Source: a virus
Virus record (IMG/VR): IMGVR_UViG_3300005518_000003
Span: 1 to 64,000 of that record
DNA length: 64,000 nucleotides
Direction: 5' to 3' (one strand)
Shown: piece after piece, positions 24,019 through 32,850 of the stretch
Layout: every line of letters begins with the position of its first letter
How positions within the stretch are numbered: position 1 is the first letter of the stretch
Notes under the pieces: model-generated
Database searches by the model: none
Told to the model about the DNA's origin: nothing
The model's input: only the letters and a program-made list of their open reading frames with translations
Translations under genes and position numbers: made by a program

Positions 24019-24207
24019 TCACTGGTCGGACACCGCCACCAAGATCGCGATCAGAGTGAGCGGCCAAAACGCGGAAACGAACATCGCTCCGATCGTTACT
24101 TCGACCAATTCTTCCGTCGTCGCGCGGTGTTTCCAGGGACGGATCACGGCCGCGCAGAGGCCCATTGATCCAGTAAACCCGAGAAGCCAGATGTGAAAGA
24201 TTGTCAC
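24019..24207 (-). CDS. Small two-helix membrane protein
   Basis: A 62-residue protein with GTG start 2 bases after the previous stop. Two hydrophobic helices (IFHIWLLGFTGSMGLCAAVI and AMFVSAFWPLTLIAILVAV) flank a short charged loop (RPWKHRATTEELVE). The size and topology would also suit a holin, but no lysis gene is adjacent. Function unknown. Confidence 0.5.
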   Translation of the reverse strand: MTIFHIWLLGFTGSMGLCAAVIRPWKHRATTEELVEVTIGAMFVSAFWPLTLIAILVAVSDQ

Positions 24208-24209
24208 GA

Positions 24210-25721
24210 TCAGAAGCCTCCCCAACCTCCTTCGCCTGAACCCGTCCCTGGATTTTGCGGAGGCTGCGGTGGTTGCTGCGGTTGAAGTTGTTGCATCGGC
24301 GGCGGCTGTTGAAATTGCGGTGTCTGCTCTTCTTCTTCGGGCGATCCGGCGAGACCACGACGCTTGGTGGCTTGAGCTTCGAGCCATGCAGCTCCCGCAT
24401 CCATAAGCCTCTGCGACGGACGCGGATTCATGAGAAGCATCCCGAGCGGATCGACCTTGCCCGTTTCCTTGTCGCGAACGAGCTTCGCCTTGGTTCCGTC
24501 GTCCCACACCGAGGGCAGCTCGGTGATCTGGTACGGGAGATCGTCCTCTTCCTTCACCTCGGGCGGTGCAGGAAGCATTGGAACGGTCGTCGTCTCTTCC
24601 GGCTCTTCGGCCGCAAATCGTTCGCGCATCTTTTCACCGAACGCGACGTAGCGATCGAAAATCTTGAAACCCTGATCCATCGCCGTAAGCGGATCCATCT
24701 GCGTTGACGACGTTGGTGGAGCGCCGAGACCGGCTGCTTTGACGGCAGCGATCATCGCGGTCGCAAGACCTTCGACGGTCATCTGCGTGATCGGGGTTTG
24801 ACCCGGAGGAGCTCCGACACCCGGTCGATGTTGTGGTTGTGGTGATTGCGGTTGCTGCCTCAGCCGCCGATTCTCTTCTTCGAGCGCAGCGAGACGCTTC
24901 TCGAGATCGGATTGCTGCGGCGGCGGAAACCCGTATTGAGGTGGGTAGCCGTAGGGCTGGTAGCCGTACGGAGCCGGAGGTTGCGGAGGTTGCTGCGGCT
25001 GCTGTTGCTGCGGCTGCTGCGGTGGTTGTCCAGGAGCAGCGGGGAGCCGGGGAATTTGGCCGAAGCCCGGTTGCGGGCCGTACTGGCTCGCCATTCGCTG
25101 TTGCCACTGGGCTTGACGAAGCGCGTTGATCTCGCCTTGCGACTGAAGCGAGATGTAGCCGTTGACGATGTACTGTCCGTTCGCTTTCCAGACGAACTGG
25201 AGCTCGTAGCGAGCCGGACCGCGCGCGATGTTGTGGTAGTAGTCCTCGACGTACTGTTTGATCGCCGTTGTCGGCGACATCTCTTGGTTGCCAACGACCG
25301 CGCTCGCCTCGAACGCATACCCAATGCTCTGACGCGGCGGCGGATCGATTCGAATCACGTTGACGACGACGTCATACGCAGATCGTCCGTGCGCCTCGAG
25401 CCATTCGAGAACTTCGGGCCAAAGAACTTCTACTTCTCGGCTCGTCCACTTCGGAGCTCCGTCTGCACTCGCATCGAATCGATCAGGGATGGCTCCTGCT
25501 TTTCCGCTCGGTCTTCCAGGAGTTTTCGGAGCGCCAACACCCGTTTGAGTTGGACCGCGACGCCTGCCCGCGGGATGTGTTTTTTCTTTCTCTTGAGGTG
25601 GAGGCGTTGGAGGAGGAACGACCGGTGCTGTTTCAACTGGTACACCATTCGCTCCTTCCGGCGGCGGTTCCCAATCTGGTCCCTGACCCGGCGTTGCCGG
25701 ATCTTGCGTTTCATTGTCCAT
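24210..25721 (-). CDS. Large Pro/Gln-rich virion-type protein
   Basis: A 503-residue protein starting MDNETQDPATPGQ behind AAAAGGGACCAAC, the same leader as the gene at 27398. The first 90 residues are Pro-rich. A folded domain of about 125 residues (REVEVLWPEVLEWLEAHGRS ... GQYIVNGYISLQSQGEINAL) follows. A Pro/Gln/Tyr stretch leads to a short coiled coil (LEKRLAALEEENRRLRQQ), a helical region and a Gln/Pro tail ending GGWGGF. It is not recognisable as a portal. It may be a scaffold-like or linker virion protein. Confidence 0.55.
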   Translation of the reverse strand: MDNETQDPATPGQGPDWEPPPEGANGVPVETAPVVPPPTPPPQEKEKTHPAGRRRGPTQTGVGAPKTPGRPSGKAGAIPDRFDASADGAPKWTSREVEVLWPEVLEWLEAHGRSAYDVVVNVIRIDPPPRQSIGYAFEASAVVGNQEMSPTTAIKQYVEDYYHNIARGPARYELQFVWKANGQYIVNGYISLQSQGEINALRQAQWQQRMASQYGPQPGFGQIPRLPAAPGQPPQQPQQQQPQQPPQPPAPYGYQPYGYPPQYGFPPPQQSDLEKRLAALEEENRRLRQQPQSPQPQHRPGVGAPPGQTPITQMTVEGLATAMIAAVKAAGLGAPPTSSTQMDPLTAMDQGFKIFDRYVAFGEKMRERFAAEEPEETTTVPMLPAPPEVKEEDDLPYQITELPSVWDDGTKAKLVRDKETGKVDPLGMLLMNPRPSQRLMDAGAAWLEAQATKRRGLAGSPEEEEQTPQFQQPPPMQQLQPQQPPQPPQNPGTGSGEGGWGGF

Positions 25722-25745
25722 GTTGGTCCCTTTTCTGAAATTCGT

Positions 25746-26921
25746 TTACGCGACGAGAGGTGTCGCACTCGTGACCGGCGTGATCGCGATCTGCTGAATC
25801 GTTCCCTGAAGGAACTGAAAAAACGCTTCTGCTTGCGCTTGCGTATTTCCAGTAACGGGCGGAAAGAATTCCTCGAACTGAGGTGTGATCGTGAACGTCG
25901 TTCCCGGAAAGTAGCCTTCGCCTTCGGCGATCGTGTCGATGCGACCGAGACCCATCCGTGCATGCGCTGTTGCACCGGTTCCTGGAGCGACGCCCGTGTC
26001 GCGAATGAGAATCGATGGAACGGTGACGTAGTTGTCACCAGGATCGGTGACCGTAATGGCCGTGATGGGAAATCCAGGGCCAGCCCCAACCGTGACGACA
26101 CCTTGCGCAGGAAGACCTTCGGCCATGACGGCGAAGAGTTTCGCAGGACGGCGAGGAGCGATTCCGGTCGTCGTCGTAATGAAGACATCCGGCACCGATT
26201 CGTAGACGCGACCCATATCGACGATCGTGATCGACTGAACGCGACCTCGGGCGTCGAGCTGAAGAATTCCCTGCGCAGGAATCGGTGGCGAATTTCCTTC
26301 CGGACCGCCACCCTGAATGTTGAGGATCGCTGTTGCCGGGTCATATCCCTCGCCTGGATCCGCGATGTTGATGTAGCGAACCGCTCCGCCACGTCCACCC
26401 TTACGCGTGTCGAAGTTGAAGCCCGCAGGCGGAAGGCCTCCAAGCCACGTGATCCTCGTCGTCGAGGCCGTGTATCCGGCCCCTCCGGTGTCGAGCGCAG
26501 TTTCGTACGCAGCCATGTACGCCCTGAAGAGCGCATCACGTTGGGTCGGTCTCCTCGGAACGACGTTTCCGTTCACGATGGGAGCGAGCGGTTCGCGCTG
26601 GTTGTTGTTCGCCCGAATGATCGGCGGAAGAATGAAATCACGACCGCGATTCGCAACGTCCACGGTTACCTGCTGGATGCGACTTGTGTTCGTGATCGTC
26701 GGCGGGTTCAAGAGCGCGGCGACTGAAGGCTCAAAGCCGAGCACGATCGTACGCACGATTGGATTCACGGCAGGGATCGTGATGGAGTCCGAAATGATCC
26801 GCAGGCCGAGCGCCTGAAGAATGTCTGGCGGGATGGGGGCGCTCGCAATGAACGGCTGAATCTTGGTCGAGCTGATCCCGAGCGCCTGGACCGTGTAAAC
26901 GAGCGTGACCTGGGTACCCAT
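25746..26921 (-). CDS. Beta-repeat fibre/decoration protein
   Basis: A 391-residue protein. From about residue 175 it repeats a GxGY-P-hydrophobic pattern at intervals of 40-50 residues: ADPGEGYDPATAILNI, DMGRVYESVPDVFI, DPGDNYVTVPSILI and AEGEGYFPGTTFTI. This GxGYxxxPxVxI motif is typical of beta-structured phage fibre proteins. The first 170 residues are less repetitive and may attach it to the particle. The -10-like box CATAGTAGTCTC lies just before the start. The C-terminus is helical. Confidence 0.65.
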   Translation of the reverse strand: MGTQVTLVYTVQALGISSTKIQPFIASAPIPPDILQALGLRIISDSITIPAVNPIVRTIVLGFEPSVAALLNPPTITNTSRIQQVTVDVANRGRDFILPPIIRANNNQREPLAPIVNGNVVPRRPTQRDALFRAYMAAYETALDTGGAGYTASTTRITWLGGLPPAGFNFDTRKGGRGGAVRYINIADPGEGYDPATAILNIQGGGPEGNSPPIPAQGILQLDARGRVQSITIVDMGRVYESVPDVFITTTTGIAPRRPAKLFAVMAEGLPAQGVVTVGAGPGFPITAITVTDPGDNYVTVPSILIRDTGVAPGTGATAHARMGLGRIDTIAEGEGYFPGTTFTITPQFEEFFPPVTGNTQAQAEAFFQFLQGTIQQIAITPVTSATPLVA

Positions 26922-26926
26922 GCCGC

Positions 26927-26938
26927 GAGACTACTATG
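26927..26938 (-). promoter_or_regulatory. Promoter -10-like box, CATAGTAGTCTC
   Basis: Leftward CATAGTAGTCTC, 5 bases before the ATG of the beta-repeat protein. It has the same TAGTCTC core as the boxes at 8251 and 12224. Confidence 0.35.
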
Positions 26939-27398
26939 TGCTAGGAGGCGAGACCACCGCCGTGGTCGGTTGACCGTTTTCTACTTCTTCGTCTTCGTCG
27001 AGAACCTCGTCGAATTCGGCTGCGTATCCACCCAAATCGGCCGCAAGCGAATCGAAAAGGGTATCCGTGTCGAGGTACCGCGTGAGGCTATGTGTCGGTG
27101 CCGTTTTCTGGACGGTCCACCTCACCGGGAAACGTTCCGGTGCCGGCTTCTCGGGAACTCCGTAGATTCGCGCGCAAACTTCGTCTTCGAAGATCGCCAC
27201 GATCTTGTGCTCCGCGCTGAGCGGTGAAGTCTCTCCGACCTGGAACTTCTGAAGCTCTCGCTTGAAGTTGAACCAGTCGAACGAAAACGTCTGCGGCACG
27301 TTGGACGGATACCCCTCTTCGCCTTCTGGACGCTCGACGTTCGCACGCACGCAGATCCGTCCCCAAATGTCAGCTTTCTTCGATTGTTCTTCCGGCAT
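26934..27398 (-). CDS. Hypothetical protein
   Basis: A 154-residue soluble protein. The ATG at 27398 (MPEEQSKKADIWGRI) is chosen for its AAAGGGACCAAC leader; an earlier in-frame start is weaker. It is mixed alpha/beta with a very acidic C-terminal stretch (AAEFDEVLDEDEEVENG). No family recognised. It may be an early or assembly factor. Confidence 0.55.
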   Translation of the reverse strand: MPEEQSKKADIWGRICVRANVERPEGEEGYPSNVPQTFSFDWFNFKRELQKFQVGETSPLSAEHKIVAIFEDEVCARIYGVPEKPAPERFPVRWTVQKTAPTHSLTRYLDTDTLFDSLAADLGGYAAEFDEVLDEDEEVENGQPTTAVVSPPST

Positions 27399-27416
27399 GT
27401 TGGTCCCTTTCAAAAA

Positions 27417-27432
27417 GGGAGCTTACTCTACC
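27417..27432 (-). promoter_or_regulatory. Promoter -10 region, GGTAGAGTAAGCTC type
   Basis: Leftward GGTAGAGTAAGCTCCC, 18 bases before the ATG at 27398. It matches the boxes at 5490, 10810 and 10844. Confidence 0.55.
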
Positions 27433-29377
27433 GGGAACGCACCTTGTGAAGCTTTTTGTCGGCGAACGAATAGAACTCGCCTTCGCCCATCACCACGTGG
27501 TCGATGAACGCGATTCCAGAGGCTTTGCAAGCATTTTTCATTGCTTTGGTCAGGTCGGCATCGGCATCCGAAAAATCCGCTCCGCCGCTCGGATGGTTGT
27601 GCAGGATCGCAAGCCCTTTCGCGCCGCGATCGATGGCCGGCTTGAGGACGTCAGCAGGATCGACGGCAACGCGATCGCGCTGACCTACGTGAACGATGGC
27701 GACCCCGCGGAGGTCGGAATGGATATCGAGCAGGATCGCGCAGAGGTGCTCCTTGTCCTGCTTCGAAGCCCACGGATGCATCATGTTGTAGATGTCGCGT
27801 GAATTCTTGATCGGACCGATTTGTTGCGCGACCTCGCGAATCTCTCGAAAGTCATCCGCGTTGCGCTCGACCTTCACGAACGGAATTCCATCCGTCACCT
27901 CAACGGGATTCTCACCCACGTGTTTTGCATGTGGCCAGTGCTGTCGCGCGCTTGCTCGTACTTGATCTTCAGATTCACCACGAATGATGTTGATCGAGTA
28001 CCCGTGACGATCACGCGCAACCGCTTCCCACTCTTGGCGGACTTCGTCGTACGCGATCTCTACGGTCACGACCTTTCGCTCGCGTCCCTCGGCCGCCCCG
28101 CCACATCCGTGCTCGCAGCCGCATTCGTTCGCTTCACGCGAGATGCCACCAGGAACACCTCGTTGCGGATCCAACTTAGACAAAGCCTCGGCATTGCTCG
28201 GGAGCTTCCTCACCCGCTTACCAGTGTTTGGCCAGTGATAGAGCCCCTTCTTGTAAAAGAGCTCGCGCTCGGTGTAGCTGCCGTCATCCCGCGGCGTGTA
28301 CGTCCGAACGACCCATTTCTTTTTGTCGTCCCAATACTTCACGAAGTGCGTCGCTGAGAACATTCCACGATGAGCTTCATGGCGAAGCGCATCGTCGATG
28401 TTGTTGAAGTCGCGCGCTTCACGTGGCCCGCTCTCTGGAGGAAGTAGTGGAGGAGTCTCCGGTCCCGAGTGGAGAATGAGATGCTCCGATTTCATCTTGC
28501 CTTTAGAGCCGTCGCGCCAGAGAACGGTGATCTTTTCGCCTTCGACGGAGATCACGACGCCGGGATTGAGTTTCTTTGCAAGCCTTGGAAGAACGCCAGG
28601 CGCAAGCTGCACGTCGTCACCGCGTTGGAAATCGCGCGCCTGGACTGGGTTCTCGCGGAGCAACCGATCGACGCCCGACTTCGCCTGTCGCAACGCCTCA
28701 CCACGTGTGGTCGCACCCCAATGACCTCCACGAACGATGGCCGACCACCACGTGGTTCCGTCGTCCATGAGATATTTTTCGAGTCGAATGTTCTCGCCGT
28801 GGTAGTCGACCGTCTCGCGTTGTTGGATTCGATCGCGCGCCTCGACGGGGTTCTCGCGAACAAACGAGACGCTCGGACGCACCGCAGGCTGCGAATTCGC
28901 AAAAGCTTCTGCTTCGCCTTTCGTCTTGAACGGGCCGTGATACTCGCTGCTCCGATCACTTGGTCTGCGGCCGTATGCGTACCAGACCGTGCTCCCGTCT
29001 TTCGGACGCTCTGATGGATGCATCTGATCACTCGAAACGATTCGCCAAGGAATCGGTTGCCTCCATGCCGGCTGAGGACCGCGACGAGGATTCTCTCGCG
29101 CACCCGGACGTCGGATCAGTCCAATGTGCACCGCGTAGTCGTACGCGCTCTCGTGCATCTTTCGTGGATTGAGGAAGCCGTCTTGAATCGCTTCGCCGAC
29201 TTGATCATCCCACCACTCAATGATGGTCGCGTCGTTCTTCGCGTTGATCAGCTCGACGTGTGCTCGGTCACGCTCCTCCCAGGTCGAGAGCCGCGTGTCA
29301 CTGAGAGACAATTCGGGCACGGAATGACGTCCACGGCGACGGGCTTCTTCGGCGGCGGCGGGATTCATTCGAGGCAT
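27428..29377 (-). CDS. Multidomain protein with C-terminal RadC/JAB (MPN) domain and repeated RENPV linkers
   Basis: A 649-residue protein. Residues about 505-649 are a RadC-type JAB domain with the JAMM-like HNHPSGGADFSDAD at 593-606. Upstream are at least four small modules separated by near-identical linkers: ARENPRRG at 93-100, VRENPVEARD at 173-182, LRENPVQARDF at 240-250 and GENPVEVTDG at 489-497; SGPREARDF at 316-324 resembles them. Modules at 110-165, 190-235 and 437-485 share short beta/alpha patterns. A CGCEHGC cluster sits near 419-425. RadC-like phage proteins may be metal peptidases or DNA-linked. The linkers look like processing sites. Confidence 0.65.
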   Translation of the reverse strand: MPRMNPAAAEEARRRGRHSVPELSLSDTRLSTWEERDRAHVELINAKNDATIIEWWDDQVGEAIQDGFLNPRKMHESAYDYAVHIGLIRRPGARENPRRGPQPAWRQPIPWRIVSSDQMHPSERPKDGSTVWYAYGRRPSDRSSEYHGPFKTKGEAEAFANSQPAVRPSVSFVRENPVEARDRIQQRETVDYHGENIRLEKYLMDDGTTWWSAIVRGGHWGATTRGEALRQAKSGVDRLLRENPVQARDFQRGDDVQLAPGVLPRLAKKLNPGVVISVEGEKITVLWRDGSKGKMKSEHLILHSGPETPPLLPPESGPREARDFNNIDDALRHEAHRGMFSATHFVKYWDDKKKWVVRTYTPRDDGSYTERELFYKKGLYHWPNTGKRVRKLPSNAEALSKLDPQRGVPGGISREANECGCEHGCGGAAEGRERKVVTVEIAYDEVRQEWEAVARDRHGYSINIIRGESEDQVRASARQHWPHAKHVGENPVEVTDGIPFVKVERNADDFREIREVAQQIGPIKNSRDIYNMMHPWASKQDKEHLCAILLDIHSDLRGVAIVHVGQRDRVAVDPADVLKPAIDRGAKGLAILHNHPSGGADFSDADADLTKAMKNACKASGIAFIDHVVMGEGEFYSFADKKLHKVRSR

Positions 29378-29392
29378 CTTACACCGAGTGTA

Positions 29393-29575
29393 CTACCCCT
29401 GCTTCTGCGGCGTCGGATCGACCTTGTGGGCGATGAGAGTGATCCCTTGACCCCTGAAATAAAGCTTGGCGCTCGGTGATTTGAGCGTGTCGTCGAGCTT
29501 TTTCGTGAGCATCGCAGCTTGAGCGTCATCCTTCGCATCGAAGACCGCTTCCAGTTTCATCACATACCTCGGCAT
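29393..29575 (-). CDS. Small hypothetical protein
   Basis: A 60-residue protein (MPRYVMKLEAVFDAKDDAQ) with AGGAGGAAG before the ATG and TGATG coupling to the upstream stop. One beta-alpha-beta unit is predicted. No family recognised. Confidence 0.55.
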   Translation of the reverse strand: MPRYVMKLEAVFDAKDDAQAAMLTKKLDDTLKSPSAKLYFRGQGITLIAHKVDPTPQKQG

Positions 29576-30072
29576 CACTTCCTCCTCTTTCTCCTCAGTT
29601 TTTTCACACCTTGTGGAGAACCGTGTCGCGGTGGTCCGCCAGCACATTCGCGCACCAATCGATGCGCTTCGTCGATCACGAATGGGTGTTTCCTCCAACC
29701 GAATTTCGTGTGGTAGAGGAATTTCATCATCGCGTTGTAGGCAATGGCCACGAGGTGACGCCGCGGGTCGCCCTCAAAGTGATCGTACGGCACGCCGGTC
29801 ACGTACTCGACGTAGTGCTTGAGCACGTGGTTGAGCGGATCCGCATCCTCAGTGAGCTCGCTCAACGAATACTGGAAGCAGTCTTCGTACTTCTCGTCAG
29901 CGTACGCGCCGATCTCCGCCATCATCAACAAAAACTCGGGATTGATGGCGTCGTAGCGGTAGCGAACCTTGTTACGTGTTGCTTTGACTAGCTTTCCCCC
30001 CATCCGAACGGGATCGAGCATGTCGCGAACGGTTTCTTCCACCTGCGGACTGAATTTTTTCTTTCGTTTCAT
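29575..30072 (-). CDS. dATP/dGTP diphosphohydrolase-like protein (DUF5664-like)
   Basis: A 165-residue protein. RYRYDAINPEFLLMMAEIGAY, then ADEKYED, LNHVLKHYVEYV and HLVAIAYNAMMKFLY form the all-helical pattern of the DUF5664 / MazG-like family, in which E and D/H residues bind Mg and hydrolyse dNTPs. Phages use such enzymes to reshape nucleotide pools. Here it lies near a ThyX-like enzyme. Both termini are very basic (MKRKKKF and KKLRRKRRK). Confidence 0.6.
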   Translation of the reverse strand: MKRKKKFSPQVEETVRDMLDPVRMGGKLVKATRNKVRYRYDAINPEFLLMMAEIGAYADEKYEDCFQYSLSELTEDADPLNHVLKHYVEYVTGVPYDHFEGDPRRHLVAIAYNAMMKFLYHTKFGWRKHPFVIDEAHRLVRECAGGPPRHGSPQGVKKLRRKRRK

Positions 30073-30500
30073 TGCGTGGTCTTCTGAAGAGCTTGATTCC
30101 AGGTTTCCAAAAGCTGGAACACGTGCTCTTCGTCCCGGATATTGACGAACTCGATCATCTCCTTCGGTGTTACCGGTCGGATGATCTTCTCCGTCGTGCG
30201 AATCTTTCGCACCTCACCGTCGACCGTGACCTCTTGAACTTTCTCGACGGTGAATTCGATTCCAGCCTTCATCCACGCGAGATACGCGATGCGCGCCTGA
30301 AGAAATTCGTTCCGGTTGATCGGTTCGGGCGGTTTCGAGATTCGCGGCGTGGTACTCGCCGGTCGAGCAGCTACGAGCGCATCGCGCTGCGCCGTCAGTC
30401 GCGCAACTTTTTTGGTGAGGAATTTGTCGTACGCCCACCCGATAAAGTACACGACGACAAATCCCAGAAGGACGTAGCTCACCCAAGCCGGCGCGTTCAT
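30069..30500 (-). CDS. Membrane-anchored coiled-coil protein
   Basis: A 143-residue protein. Residues 4-24 (AWVSYVLLGFVVVYFIGWAY) are a membrane helix, followed by a basic helix (KKVARLTAQRDALVAAR), a Pro-rich linker and a helical domain. Start and stop overlap both neighbours. No family recognised. Confidence 0.55.
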   Translation of the reverse strand: MNAPAWVSYVLLGFVVVYFIGWAYDKFLTKKVARLTAQRDALVAARPASTTPRISKPPEPINRNEFLQARIAYLAWMKAGIEFTVEKVQEVTVDGEVRKIRTTEKIIRPVTPKEMIEFVNIRDEEHVFQLLETWNQALQKTTQ

Positions 30501-30772
30501 GGACCGAGAAGCTCCGAAAATGCTTCGAGTGCCTTCTCGACTTTCTCGCCTTTGCCGAGCTTACGCGCCCACTCCTTGAGCGCCGTCGCGCATTCGTTCG
30601 CTTCACGAATCTGCGGATCGTCTCCTCGTTGACCCATCGCCGTACGCATCTGGATCCAGAAAAGAACCACGAACGGCGCGGTAGGATCGCGACCGAGCAA
30701 CGTGAAGTGCGGCTCATCGGGGTCTGCTTTCGTGTGGCAGTCGAACTTACCGGGGTTGTTTTTGGTCGCCAT
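30497..30772 (-). CDS. Small hypothetical protein
   Basis: A 91-residue soluble, mainly helical protein (MATKNNPGKFDCHTKADPDE) with a WIQMRTAMGQRGDDPQIREA segment. No motif recognised. Coupled to both neighbours. Confidence 0.5.
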   Translation of the reverse strand: MATKNNPGKFDCHTKADPDEPHFTLLGRDPTAPFVVLFWIQMRTAMGQRGDDPQIREANECATALKEWARKLGKGEKVEKALEAFSELLGP

Positions 30773-31196
30773 CGCTTTTCCTTTCTCGAAGTATCTGAAC
30801 GAGCCTCGTGCACCATCGCGTCTGACCTTCTTTGGTCATCCTCCCGAAGAATTCGTTCGCTTCTTCGTCGGTGAGATCTTCGACTTCTAGATCGACGATC
30901 GATTCGCCGCGTTTGATTCGAACGAAGATGCCGGAGCCAGTCTCCGGCGAGCGCTCGCGGACGCCAGGTCTGTCGTTGTGGAGATCCCCTTCCTTGGTGG
31001 GCCCAGCAAGTGCCCATATTCCGCACTTGTCACATTGAAGCCTACGAACCCAGGGTGACCACGCCTGGTATCGATAGGTACCGCCACATTGTTCGGCTTC
31101 GTGCGTCGGGTACTTCTCACGAAGCGGGCAGCCGCGGAAGTGCCGCGTCGGATCGCGATTCATGATCTCGGCGCAGTGACACTCTTGCTCAACCAT
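30747..31196 (-). CDS. Zinc-ribbon-containing protein
   Basis: A 149-residue protein with CHCAEIMNRDPTRHFRGC at the N-terminus and CGGTYRYQAWSPWVRRLQC followed by DKC, which together look like two half zinc fingers. The C-terminal half is helical and charged (EDLTDEEANEFFGRMTKEGQ). It overlaps the gene downstream by 26 bases. Role unknown. Confidence 0.5.
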   Translation of the reverse strand: MVEQECHCAEIMNRDPTRHFRGCPLREKYPTHEAEQCGGTYRYQAWSPWVRRLQCDKCGIWALAGPTKEGDLHNDRPGVRERSPETGSGIFVRIKRGESIVDLEVEDLTDEEANEFFGRMTKEGQTRWCTRLVQILRERKSDGDQKQPR

Positions 31197-31941
31197 AATC
31201 CGCTCCCGCGTTCATGCGCACGAGCGCGCGTTCCGCCATCGCTTCGATCTCTTTCGGGATCGCCTTACGAGGTTCGGCGCTCACCCACTTCTCTCCGTGC
31301 GGGAAGCATACGTACGCGTGTTCGGTGTCTTCACGAAACTCGCGCTCGATGATCGTGACCGTTCCTGACTCGGGCTTCGATTCGTGGAACGCATCCGCGG
31401 TGAGGCTGTACGAATCGCCTTCAACGAAGGTGACTTCCTGAAGCTTCTCGACGAGTACGGATTCGGATTCTCCAACCGCGCATCCGCCAGGACCGCATAC
31501 GATCTTTTGCCTGGAGTGCGTAGGCGTCTTGAATCCGAAGTTGCTCACCTCGTAGAGCACGTCGGTCATCCGCCCCGAGATGACCGTCGAACGGAAGTGC
31601 CACGGATGCGAATGAATCGTCGAGACACTCTCTGTACGGAAGCGATCGTCCCAAACGTGAAGACGCATCGATTTCGACAAGTAGAGTCGGAACATTCCGA
31701 ATCCCTGGAGCGTCCACGTGTCGAACGCGAGCGGTGCCATGAGAATTCGGCGAACCGTCTCGCGAAGCATTCGCTGCTTTGGTTGGTCTATCGTATTCCA
31801 AAGCTCCCACGCTTTCGGGCGCTCCATTCGTCCTTTTCCATCCGAGAACGCACCGCAGTTGGGACACCACGCGGGAATCAGTCGAGTGTCTCGCGCTTCG
31901 ACGATCGTCACCGGGTTCCGACAAAAATTACAGACCGCCAT
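31189..31941 (-). CDS. Zinc-ribbon plus cupin-fold protein
   Basis: A 250-residue protein. Residues 1-30 hold CNFC and CPNC, a four-cysteine zinc ribbon. From about residue 110 a cupin-like domain reads TIHSHPWHFRSTVISGRM, continuing to VLYEVSNFG and a second strand set with DAFHESKPESGTVTIIE; the His residues would bind a metal. Phage cupins can be dioxygenases, isomerases or hydroxylases, so the reaction is open. It lies beside ThyX. Confidence 0.55.
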   Translation of the reverse strand: MAVCNFCRNPVTIVEARDTRLIPAWCPNCGAFSDGKGRMERPKAWELWNTIDQPKQRMLRETVRRILMAPLAFDTWTLQGFGMFRLYLSKSMRLHVWDDRFRTESVSTIHSHPWHFRSTVISGRMTDVLYEVSNFGFKTPTHSRQKIVCGPGGCAVGESESVLVEKLQEVTFVEGDSYSLTADAFHESKPESGTVTIIEREFREDTEHAYVCFPHGEKWVSAEPRKAIPKEIEAMAERALVRMNAGADYG

Positions 31942-31942
31942 C

Positions 31943-32842
31943 TCAACCCTCCGCCTTCATCCAAGGAACGGGAAATAGATTCGGCCACCGCTCGACGCAA
32001 ATGCGCCGGAGCTTCTTCGCAAAGCGCTGCATCTCGAGATCAGCGGCTTCGCCCGCGCGCTCTTTGACGAGCTTCGCGATGGCGGCGGGGTTGGTTGTCC
32101 AGATGAAGCTCGTCTCCGCCTGATGCGGTAGGAAGCTCGACGCCGCTTCGTAGATGCGTTTCTTGTCCATGCTCGTCGGCGGCTTTCCGTACCGCGCCGC
32201 AAAAGAGTCGACTTCCTCTTGAACCGCGCTGAGATAAAAGTCGTACGAAGTCTGCATCGCATGAACGAAGCGTTCCCGCATCGGGTGGCCAAAGTCGTCC
32301 ATCGGCAGGGTTTCACGCGCCTGCAAATAGCGTGGCGGCATGATGAAAAACCCGTAGTGGTGCGTGAACCGCGTGCTCTCTTGTGACGGCGCCCCCTCTT
32401 CGCTGCGATCGGCGCCGACGTAGTTTCGGATCAACTCGTGGCTCACACGTCGCGAGATGCCAGCGAAGAAGAAGCTCATCTTCGCGTGGTACAAAATCGA
32501 CGCATGTGGGGGATCCATCTCCTGCGTGTGCGCGATGTACTCGGCGTTCGACTTGCGACCGGCCTTGAGTCCGAACGAGTCGTAGCACTTTCGACCGGCC
32601 AGCTCGACGAGCAGCTCGTTGTCAGAAACTTTGTCGGCATGTGGAAAGAGCGAGAGCGTCCGTCGAGGATCCTTCGACACACCGCGCACCGACCAATCGA
32701 TGCTGTCACCGTCCGGTAAACACTCCGGTCGATGATCGCGAACCCAATCGACCATGTTGTTGATGCCCTCATGCGACAAGCACATCTCGGCGATGACCTC
32801 GATCGTCGGATCACCTGTCAGAATCGTGACTTCCTTTTTCAT
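31943..32842 (-). CDS. thyX: Flavin-dependent thymidylate synthase-like protein (ThyX)
   Basis: A 299-residue protein. I chose MKKEVTIL at 32842, after GGTGACCAG, over an upstream ATG inside the previous gene. The ThyX fold is indicated by ARISRRVSHELIRN-like and SQESTRF segments: family members normally read HELVRHR followed by S-x-N/Q-E-x-S-x-R-Y. Here the RHR triad is RNY and an extra acidic stretch (GADRSEEGAP) precedes SQESTR. FIMPPRY and a C-terminal AETSFIWTTNP segment also fit. ThyX makes dTMP from dUMP with FAD and methylene-folate. The altered motif leaves activity uncertain. Confidence 0.7.
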   Translation of the reverse strand: MKKEVTILTGDPTIEVIAEMCLSHEGINNMVDWVRDHRPECLPDGDSIDWSVRGVSKDPRRTLSLFPHADKVSDNELLVELAGRKCYDSFGLKAGRKSNAEYIAHTQEMDPPHASILYHAKMSFFFAGISRRVSHELIRNYVGADRSEEGAPSQESTRFTHHYGFFIMPPRYLQARETLPMDDFGHPMRERFVHAMQTSYDFYLSAVQEEVDSFAARYGKPPTSMDKKRIYEAASSFLPHQAETSFIWTTNPAAIAKLVKERAGEAADLEMQRFAKKLRRICVERWPNLFPVPWMKAEG

Positions 32843-32850
32843 CTGGTCAC

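Noticed and set aside
24210-25721. Portal protein
   Set aside because: Its length is suitable but its Pro/Gln-rich segments, short folded domain and coiled coil do not match the portal pattern.
24846-26726. 626-codon open frame on the + strand
   Set aside because: It is antisense to the Pro/Gln-rich and beta-repeat protein genes and reads as Arg-rich low complexity, as expected from the complement of a GC-rich gene.
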